The position numbers and the translations under genes were made by a program. The notes beneath the pieces were generated by a model. It saw only the letters and a program-made list of their open reading frames with translations, searched no databases and had not been told where the DNA came from. From Oscillospiraceae bacterium (GTDB taxonomy: Bacteria; Bacillota; Clostridia; Oscillospirales; Oscillospiraceae): a DNA stretch of 10,438 bases. Numbering within the stretch: the first letter of the stretch is position 1; every line of letters starts with the position of its first letter. The stretch spans positions 1-10,438 of the forward strand of contig JAFNXT010000337.1 of assembly GCA_017378975.1 (NCBI GenBank), written 5' to 3'. Of this stretch, positions 5,807-10,438 are shown piece by piece.

Positions 5807-6939
5807 AAGCCTTCCTCCCAGATCTGCTCTGCCAGCGTCCTGACGAACTCATATTGCTCCTGCGTCATGGGCTGTCCGTTCTGCTGTTCGTACAGCTCCC
5901 CGAAGAGGGTCAGAGGGGACTTTCGCTGTACCTCCCGGGCCCCGTCCACGAAGCTCTCTGCCCGGGTCCGGGCGTTGTCGTAGCTGAGCTTCATGATATT
6001 CGGATATATCTGACGGAGCCTTCCCATGGCCTCCATCACGTCCTCCTCGTCGGTGAGGATCACGTGCAGATAGTCCCCCGTCTCCGTGCCCTCGTAGAAG
6101 GACTTCTCCGTCAGCTCCCGGAAGGTCCCCCGGATCTGCCGCAGGTCATGCCGGGGCGTCAGAGGCCGCAGTCGGACCGTCAGATCCCCCTTGGCCCCCA
6201 GCTCCACCACGGTGACGCTCTTATAATGGTCCGCCTCGGAGAAGGAGTATTTCAGGGGCGTTCCGCAATAGCGGATCTTATTGGAGCCCACGTTCTGAGG
6301 CCCGTGGAGATGGCCCAGAGCCACATAATCGAAGCCCCCGAACACCGCCGCGTCCACCCCATCGGTGCCGCCCACGCTGACCTCTTCAGACTCACACCGG
6401 CTGGAGCCCAGCACGAACTGATGGGTCACCAGCACGTTCCGGCGGTTTGGGTCGATCCCCATGGCATCGATCGCGACCGCCATGGCCTCGGTATAGTCCC
6501 CGATCTCCCGGTCCGGGAAGGCCCGTTTCACATGGACCGGCTTCAGGAAAGGCAACAGCCAGATATCCACCGGACCATGCTCGTCCTCCAATGTCACCGG
6601 CTCCACCTGTCCCTGATACACCGGTGCCACATGGATCCCGGCCCCCAGCATCAGCCGTCCGCCGAAAGCCAGCCGCTCCGGGCTGTCATGGTTGCCGCTG
6701 ATCACCATGGTGGGGATCCCCATCCGGGAAAGGCGATACAGGAACCCATCCAGCAAGGTCACCGCCTCCCCCGGCGGCACGGACTTGTCATACACATCCC
6801 CCGCGATCAGCACCCCGTCCGGGGACTCCTGCGATACGATCTGCAGGATCTGCTCCAAAATGAAGCTTTGGTCCTCGATCATAGACACCTCATTGACCCG
6901 CTTCCCAAGATGCAGGTCCGACAAATGGATCAGCTTCAA
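5803..6939 (-). CDS. sbcD: SbcD, Mre11-type nuclease subunit of SbcCD
   Basis: A 378-residue calcineurin-like phosphoesterase, the Mn-dependent exo/endonuclease of SbcCD. All phosphoesterase motifs are visible: SDLH (D8, H10), GDVYD (D48), GNHD (N83, H84), the H173 motif VTHQ, and GHLH (209-212). Length is normal for the family. The start is TTG at 6939: the conserved N-terminus KLIHLSDLHLGKR follows at once, and GGGGAGGG (6953-6946) stands six bases upstream. Reading further upstream to an ATG at 7050 would run through this gene's own promoter and the coaD leader. A promoter lies at 6967-6995. The stop overlaps the sbcC start by 4 nt. The weak TTG start may lower translation of the pair; this is inference. 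Confidence 0.96.
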   Translation of the reverse strand: MKLIHLSDLHLGKRVNEVSMIEDQSFILEQILQIVSQESPDGVLIAGDVYDKSVPPGEAVTLLDGFLYRLSRMGIPTMVISGNHDSPERLAFGGRLMLGAGIHVAPVYQGQVEPVTLEDEHGPVDIWLLPFLKPVHVKRAFPDREIGDYTEAMAVAIDAMGIDPNRRNVLVTHQFVLGSSRCESEEVSVGGTDGVDAAVFGGFDYVALGHLHGPQNVGSNKIRYCGTPLKYSFSEADHYKSVTVVELGAKGDLTVRLRPLTPRHDLRQIRGTFRELTEKSFYEGTETGDYLHVILTDEEDVMEAMGRLRQIYPNIMKLSYDNARTRAESFVDGAREVQRKSPLTLFGELYEQQNGQPMTQEQYEFVRTLAEQIWEEGL

Positions 6940-6966
6940 AGCGATCCCTCCCCTCTTTTTTCCCTT

Positions 6967-6995
6967 ATTATAACAAGATCTGCTGCCGCTGACAA
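6967..6995 (-). promoter_or_regulatory. Sigma-A promoter of sbcDC
   Basis: On the minus strand, -35 TTGTCA (6995-6990) and a perfect -10 TATAAT (6972-6967) are separated by 17 bp. The start codon at 6939 gives a short leader holding the strong ribosome binding site. The -35 box is only 8 bp from the -35 box of the divergent coaD promoter, so polymerase binding at one may hinder the other. Confidence 0.88.
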
Positions 6996-7003
6996 CGCCA
7001 TGG

Positions 7004-7032
7004 TTGAAATTCTCTCCGGATCGGTGTATCAT
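7004..7032 (+). promoter_or_regulatory. Sigma-A promoter of coaD
   Basis: -35 TTGAAA (7004-7009) and -10 TATCAT (7027-7032) have a 17-bp spacer. They precede GGAGGA (7052-7057) and the coaD start at 7065. The promoter is back-to-back with the sbcDC promoter. Confidence 0.83.
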
Positions 7033-7064
7033 CAGAGCATCCTGATGCAACGGAGGAAATGACC

Positions 7065-7535
7065 ATGAAGAACGCGATCTACCCCGGCTCCTTCGACCCC
7101 TTCACCAACGGTCATTTGGACATCGTGAAGAAGGCGGCGGCGCTGTTCGACCGGGTCCACATCGTGATCGGCGTGAATCCCAAAAAGCAGCGCTCCTTCC
7201 CACCGGAGGTGATCCAGGCGGCGATCGAGGAGACCCTGCGTCTGGAGGGCCTGCACAACTGCATCGTCCATATCCACGACGGTCTCACCGCCCAGTTCGC
7301 CAAAGAGAACCAGATCCGGTACATGATCCGGGGACTGCGGAACAATATGGACTATAACTACGAAGAGAACATGGCAGAGGTGAACAAGCTGATTTTCCCT
7401 GCCATGGAGTATATCTATTTCCGGGCCGAGAACGTGGCGGTATCTTCCTCCATGGTCAAGGAGCTCCACTCCTACGGTCAGGACATCTCCCGTTATGTCC
7501 CTGCCCCCATCCTCTCCCGTATGACCGGAAGATAA
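7065..7535 (+). CDS. coaD: Phosphopantetheine adenylyltransferase (CoaD)
   Basis: A 156-residue cytoplasmic enzyme that joins ATP and 4'-phosphopantetheine to form dephospho-CoA, the fourth of the five steps from pantothenate to coenzyme A. The N-terminus IYPGSFDPFTNGHLDIV (5-21) contains the TxGH nucleotidyltransferase motif (T14, H17). RGLRN (89-93) and SSSMVKELHSYGQDISRYVP (127-146) are the other family signatures. Length is normal. The ATG at 7065 is preferred to an in-frame ATG at 7059, because GGAGGA ends at 7057, seven bases before 7065 but only one before 7059, and the conserved sequence begins right after it. It is a single-gene unit with its own promoter and a terminator; the rsmD gene often found beside coaD is not in the window. 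Confidence 0.98.
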   Translation: MKNAIYPGSFDPFTNGHLDIVKKAAALFDRVHIVIGVNPKKQRSFPPEVIQAAIEETLRLEGLHNCIVHIHDGLTAQFAKENQIRYMIRGLRNNMDYNYEENMAEVNKLIFPAMEYIYFRAENVAVSSSMVKELHSYGQDISRYVPAPILSRMTGR

Positions 7536-7536
7536 T

Positions 7537-7589
7537 AAAAATGTCATCGCGAGGACCCTTCAGGGTCACCTCGCGATGACTTGTTTTTT
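7537..7589. terminator. Bidirectional terminator between coaD and the secreted-protein gene
   Basis: The 12-bp perfect stem GTCATCGCGAGG (7543-7554) with 7569-7580 is capped by a further 5-bp stem ACCCT/AGGGT (7555-7559, 7562-7566) with a 2-base bulge. Five A lie before it (7537-7541) and a T-rich tract after it (7581-7589). It serves both convergent genes; the T-tract overlaps the end of the minus-strand gene at 7588. The long GTCATCGCGAGG arm looks like a dispersed repeat reused as a terminator, which a genome search could test. Confidence 0.88.
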
Positions 7590-9714
7590 ATAGACCGGAA
7601 AACATGAGCCGGAACAGTTCTTTGAGCCATGCCACGAACCGTTGCCACCAGTTCCCGGCGTGGGGTTCTTCCTCCTCCACCGGCAACTCCGGCTCCTCCG
7701 GCACGATCTCCGCCTCAGCCGCCGCGATCAGCGCCGATCCGCAACGGAACAACGAGCCGGTGACCGTACTGTCCACCTCCGTCCAGATCAGTTCCTCCGC
7801 CCGGATCTCGTTGCCATAGGCATCGAACCTTGCCGCCCGGAGGCACCGGTCACCGTCCGTTTCATAGTGGAAACCGGGCATCACACCGTCAGTGATCCAG
7901 ACCAACGCGTCCTCCGGCAATTGCTTACCCTGAAGATCATAGCGCCACACGTAGCTCAGGGTCCCATCCTCTGTCCGGTAACGGCACCGGGGATCCTGGG
8001 GCGCTCCCTGCCAGACCGCCTGGCTCTGAGGGATCTCGGAGCCATCCTCCGTGAAGCGCCCGGACTGATACAGACCGTAACCGTCATAGCGGTAGCGGTT
8101 TCGTTCCCGGTCGGTGAACAGCTCACTGAACCGCAGACCGGCGCTCTTGAAGCTGGTCAACGACACCATCCCTTCCGGGATCCGGATCAGCACCTGATGA
8201 TAGGTCTTCCCGTCCTGCGCCACCGTGGGGCAGGCGCGATAGTCGATCTGATAGTATTGCTCCGTTCCGCAACGACCCACCGGGACCTTCTGGCTCCAGC
8301 TGCCGTCGGCCAGCAGATAGTGGAAGGACGAAGGCTGGTTCTCGGAGCCATGGAGCCCCCGGTACAGATCCTCGTGCATATCCCGCAGACCGATCTGGAG
8401 CATACCTTCCCCGGCTTCCTCCTCGGAAACGTACAGCACCATGGAATTACCGCCGGTGACACCGCCCAGATACACTTCGTTGTTGGGCTCCACACATTTC
8501 ATATCGCCGCCAAGGCCGCTCTCGATCCAACCCCGGCCCATATCCTCCCGGAAGGTGATCCCGGAGCCTGTCAGACCAACGAGACCGGTCCGCCCCTTGG
8601 CGTCCTTCTCCAGCCCCAGAACGGCGGCTTTGCCGTCCAGTACCAGCATCCGGGGTTCCGTGAACACGGCCCCCAGCTCATCGCCATATTCCTGCGCCGT
8701 GGGATCGGCCAGTGGCTGGAAGATCCGGACGCCGTCCACATAGATGTACGTGGTGGGGCCGTAGATGGGCCCGTTCTCCTCGTCATGACCCACCACCAGC
8801 GGCACACCGCAGATCTGCACCGAATAGGTGCCGTACTCCAGCCCCCAAGTGCGGATCATGGGCACCTGATAGATCATCACACCACTGCCGGAGCCACCGA
8901 GGGTCTCGGAATAAGAAGTGATCAGGGGGTACTTCTGAATGATCTCCTGCTGACCGTCCTCTGTCTGCCGTGAGACCTCGACCTCCAGCGCCATGGCGAA
9001 CAGAGAGTCCGTCATGGTCACCAGCTCGAAGCCTGTGCCGGTGAAGGTGAAGCGCACGGCGGCCTCCGCCTGAAAGAACTGTACGTTGGGAGGCGGTACG
9101 ATGGGGATCGTAGCGAAGGAACCGCCGGACATGGACACATCCTCCGCAGTAGCGTAGGCCGGATCGTAGCCGTGGGGCAAGGACTGGTCCGCCGACTGGG
9201 TCCTGCCGTCTTCCTCAGTGGTCTTGAAGGTACCACCGATCACCTCCAACGCCGGATGATCTTCTTCGTAATAGACCACAGAGCCGGGCAGGAAGGTGAC
9301 GGTCTTCACCGTCTGCTCCCCATCCCGATCCTGGATCAGGAGATGGACCGTATCTCTGCCGGAAAGGAAGTCCTCCGGCGTATAACGCAGGAACACCTCC
9401 GTACCTCTGGCCTCGGGCCAGACCTGGATATGTCCCTGATAGCCCGGGACCCCATCGATGATCCAGCCATCCACGGGACCGTTGCCCTCATCATCCATGC
9501 CCAGAAACTGGGCACCGGTGGGCAGGTCCTCCGCGCCGAACACATCGGCAAAGGTCAGCTCCAGTGGCAGGCCCTGATCCAGCACGAAGCTCACCGGCCC
9601 CATCCCGAACACAGGCTCCGCTCTGACCACCGGAGGTACCGCCCCAAAAACCATCTGTGATGCCAGCAAAGCCGCCAGGATCCTCTTCGCCCATGTTCTG
9701 TTCCTGCGGCCCAT
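7588..9714 (-). CDS. Large secreted modular protein with C-terminal aromatic amphipathic tail
   Basis: A 708-residue exported protein of unknown function. Residues 1-32 form a signal peptide (RRNRTWAKR, then a hydrophobic core, likely cut after VRA-32). Residues about 38-140 resemble a bacterial Ig/cadherin-like module (LRYTPEDFLSGRDTVHLLIQ). Residues about 147-336 look like a beta-sandwich module: it opens with VYYEEDHPALEVIGG, contains FTFTGTGFELVTMTDS (222-237) and ends YIYVDGVRIFQPL. I associate this pattern with very large surface proteins of gut Clostridia, from memory and not from a search. No catalytic motif is seen. After an acidic Pro-Glu linker, the last 22 residues (687-708, WWQRFVAWLKELFRLMFSGL at the end) form a Trp/Phe-rich cationic helix; there is no LPxTG motif. 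The ATG at 9714 has a modest binding site (AAAGG, about 9 bases upstream). A promoter and a palindrome lie upstream. Confidence 0.82.
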   Translation of the reverse strand: MGRRNRTWAKRILAALLASQMVFGAVPPVVRAEPVFGMGPVSFVLDQGLPLELTFADVFGAEDLPTGAQFLGMDDEGNGPVDGWIIDGVPGYQGHIQVWPEARGTEVFLRYTPEDFLSGRDTVHLLIQDRDGEQTVKTVTFLPGSVVYYEEDHPALEVIGGTFKTTEEDGRTQSADQSLPHGYDPAYATAEDVSMSGGSFATIPIVPPPNVQFFQAEAAVRFTFTGTGFELVTMTDSLFAMALEVEVSRQTEDGQQEIIQKYPLITSYSETLGGSGSGVMIYQVPMIRTWGLEYGTYSVQICGVPLVVGHDEENGPIYGPTTYIYVDGVRIFQPLADPTAQEYGDELGAVFTEPRMLVLDGKAAVLGLEKDAKGRTGLVGLTGSGITFREDMGRGWIESGLGGDMKCVEPNNEVYLGGVTGGNSMVLYVSEEEAGEGMLQIGLRDMHEDLYRGLHGSENQPSSFHYLLADGSWSQKVPVGRCGTEQYYQIDYRACPTVAQDGKTYHQVLIRIPEGMVSLTSFKSAGLRFSELFTDRERNRYRYDGYGLYQSGRFTEDGSEIPQSQAVWQGAPQDPRCRYRTEDGTLSYVWRYDLQGKQLPEDALVWITDGVMPGFHYETDGDRCLRAARFDAYGNEIRAEELIWTEVDSTVTGSLFRCGSALIAAAEAEIVPEEPELPVEEEEPHAGNWWQRFVAWLKELFRLMFSGL

Positions 9715-9769
9715 ACCAACACGCCTTTCCCCTACAGGGCACTCTGCCCGATGATACTTTTATCCTAAT

Positions 9770-9798
9770 AATATACCTCCACGAAGGTCATTCGTCAA
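9770..9798 (-). promoter_or_regulatory. Sigma-A promoter of the secreted-protein gene
   Basis: On the minus strand, -35 TTGACG (9798-9793) and -10 TATATT (9775-9770) are spaced by 17 bp, with a leader of about 50 nt before the start at 9714. The 20-bp palindrome at 9809-9828 begins 11 bp upstream of the -35 box. Confidence 0.85.
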
Positions 9799-9808
9799 CG
9801 TATTTTAT

Positions 9809-9828
9809 TGATTATCGATCGATAATCA
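9809..9828. promoter_or_regulatory. Perfect 20-bp palindrome, candidate operator
   Basis: TGATTATCGATCGATAATCA is a perfect inverted repeat with no central gap, just upstream of the -35 box of the secreted-protein promoter. The position suits binding by a dimeric regulator, more likely an activator or an upstream-bound repressor. It lacks a loop and a T-tract, so it is not a terminator. The regulator is not in the window. Confidence 0.6.
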
Positions 9829-9889
9829 TCTTTTCATCATTCCTCACAAGATCCCCCACACCGTTTTGTACTTTTTGCCCAGCCCCACC
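9829..9889. other. Intergenic stretch, nothing recognised
   Basis: About 60 bases between the palindrome and the first GC-rich repeat copy. I see no supported reading frame, promoter or stem. Confidence 0.5.
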
Positions 9890-10004
9890 GCTCAGGCTCC
9901 CTCTGCGACTCACTAAGAGCCGGCTTCGCCGGTCGATCGCTTGCATAGCGCCTGCGGGCGCTTATGATGAGGGAGCTGTCGCCGCAGGCGACTGAGGGAG
10001 AGAA
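9890..10004 (+). repeat. GC-rich hairpin repeat, copy A, expanded by 61 bases
   Basis: The ends match copy B exactly: 14 bases at 9890-9903 (GCTCAGGCTCCCTC) and 40 bases at 9965-10004. Where copy B has a single base, copy A has 61 extra bases (9904-9964) that contain two more hairpins, CCGGC-TTC-GCCGG (9920-9932) and AGCGCC-TGCG-GGCGCT (9947-9962). The core hairpins are CTCCCTC (9897-9903) with GAGGGAG (9969-9975), and GTCGCC-GCA-GGCGAC (9978-9992). Open reading frames crossing this repeat are not credible. Confidence 0.85.
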
Positions 10005-10090
10005 AACGTTGCAGTTTTCCTATAACGATATCATCCGGGATCCCGGGAAGCGACATAGCACCACCTGCACAGTCCTCCCGGACCCTGACC
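10005..10090. other. Spacer between repeat copies with a 12-bp palindrome
   Basis: No gene is supported. It contains CCGGGATCCCGG (10035-10046), a perfect palindrome overlapping TCCCGGGA (10041-10048), and a weak stem AAAAC/GTTTT (10003-10018). No promoter or ribosome binding site is convincing. Confidence 0.45.
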
Positions 10091-10169
10091 GTAGGGCGGG
10101 GGCTCGCCCCCGCCGCTCAGGCTCCCTCCTGATGAGGGAGCTGTCGCCGCAGGCGACTGAGGGAGAGAA
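10091..10169 (+). repeat. GC-rich hairpin repeat, copy B, with its G/C-block hairpin
   Basis: This copy begins with a very stable hairpin, GGCGGGGGC (10095-10103) with GCCCCCGCC (10106-10114), inside a 26-base block (10091-10116) that recurs exactly on the other strand at 10298-10323. The core follows: GCTCCCTC (10121-10128) with GAGGGAGC (10134-10141), then GTCGCC-GCA-GGCGAC (10143-10157), then TGAGGGAGAGAA. The last GAGGGAG could also pair with the first CTCCCTC, so two alternative folds are possible. Confidence 0.88.
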
Positions 10170-10219
10170 TACGTTTAGGTTTTCTCTATGTTTATAAAGA
10201 ACTCATAACTTTTCGGGTC
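10170..10219. other. AT-rich centre between inverted repeat copies B and C
   Basis: Fifty AT-rich bases between two inverted copies of the hairpin repeat. No gene or promoter is convincing. If B and C act as the ends of one unit, this is its interior. Confidence 0.45.
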
Positions 10220-10323
10220 TTCTCTCCCCCAGTCAGCTACGCTGACAGCCCCCTCATCAGAGGGGGCCGGGGCGCGGAGCACCTTTTTCGACACGCTGCG
10301 GCGGGGGCGAGCCCCCGCCCTAC
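10220..10323 (-). repeat. GC-rich hairpin repeat, copy C, inverted
   Basis: Read on the minus strand this has the same order as copy B: the identical 26-base G/C block (10323-10298), a 29-base spacer (10297-10269), then the two core hairpins. The stems differ in sequence from copy B but stay paired: GCCCCCTC (10248-10255) with GAGGGGGC (10260-10267), and GTCAGC (10232-10237) with GCTGAC (10241-10246) around a TAC loop. Both sides of the stems have changed together relative to copies A and B. Confidence 0.87.
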
Positions 10324-10438
10324 ACACGGCAGGACCCGATGCGATGACAGGATGACCATTTCTCAATATCGACAGATCTCCCCCCAGTCCATCCGCCTGT
10401 TGCGAACGATCTGCTAAAAACATTTCCTCCATGTAAAA
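10324..10438. other. Right-end intergenic sequence, no supported gene
   Basis: A minus-strand open frame enters from 10432 but runs straight into the repeat block and encodes arginine-rich repeat translation, so I do not call it. GGAGGAAATG at 10430-10421 (minus strand) looks like a ribosome binding site, but its spacing to that ATG is only two bases. Confidence 0.45.

Noticed and set aside
4691..5983. Plus-strand open frame of 430 codons crossing the sbcC/sbcD junction
   Set aside because: Antisense shadow of two well-supported genes, with no domain.
5854..7062. Plus-strand open frame of 402 codons antisense to sbcD
   Set aside because: The composition is the mirror of SbcD codons, and it would read through the sbcDC and coaD promoters.
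7642..8973. Plus-strand open frame of 443 codons antisense to the secreted-protein gene
   Set aside because: The opposite frame has a signal peptide, promoter and domain-like sequence; this one has none.
9964..10432. Small open frames within the right-hand repeats (9964-10197 plus, 10175-10432 minus)
   Set aside because: Both encode the same arginine-rich translation of the GC hairpin block (RAGARPRRS) in copies of a non-coding repeat.

Overview
The window looks like a piece of a chromosome from a GC-rich gut Firmicute, most likely an Oscillospiraceae-type Clostridium. This is inferred from gene content (coaD, an sbcD-sbcC pair, a barnase-type lipoprotein, a long secreted wall-type protein), strong GGAGG ribosome binding sites, sigma-A promoters with 17-bp spacers, and GC-rich hairpin repeats of a kind I associate with that group. 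Genus and species cannot be fixed from the sequence. There is no sign of a phage, transposase, integrase or CRISPR array.

Layout. Bases 1-436 carry no protein gene. They hold two arrays of tiny palindromes and two near-identical long hairpins. A tRNA-Gly(CCC) gene follows on the minus strand (437-510). Divergent to it is a translationally coupled pair on the plus strand: a nucleotidyltransferase-fold protein (660-1328) and a membrane acyltransferase of the HGSNAT/DUF1624 type (1325-2083). A bidirectional terminator separates these from a minus-strand operon encoding a barnase-like ribonuclease lipoprotein (2408-2938) and its barstar-type inhibitor (2135-2404). Next on the minus strand is the double-strand-break/hairpin nuclease pair sbcD-sbcC (6939 down to 3047), with a 4-nt overlap and a TTG start for sbcD. 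Divergent from sbcD is coaD (7065-7535), the fourth step of coenzyme A synthesis. A second bidirectional terminator separates coaD from a minus-strand gene for a 708-residue secreted protein (7588-9714). Upstream of that gene lie a promoter and a perfect 20-bp palindrome. The last 610 bases are non-coding and packed with GC-rich hairpin repeats in both orientations.

How the parts relate. The clearest functional module is the exported ribonuclease plus cytoplasmic inhibitor: all five catalytic residues and both key inhibitor aspartates are present, and the genes are 3 nt apart. SbcCD opens hairpins and processes cruciform-forming palindromes in the families where it has been studied. It is notable, though possibly coincidental, that the window contains sbcCD between two palindrome-rich intergenic regions. 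The most unusual non-coding material is the pair of hairpin arrays at the left end and the covarying hairpin repeat on the right.
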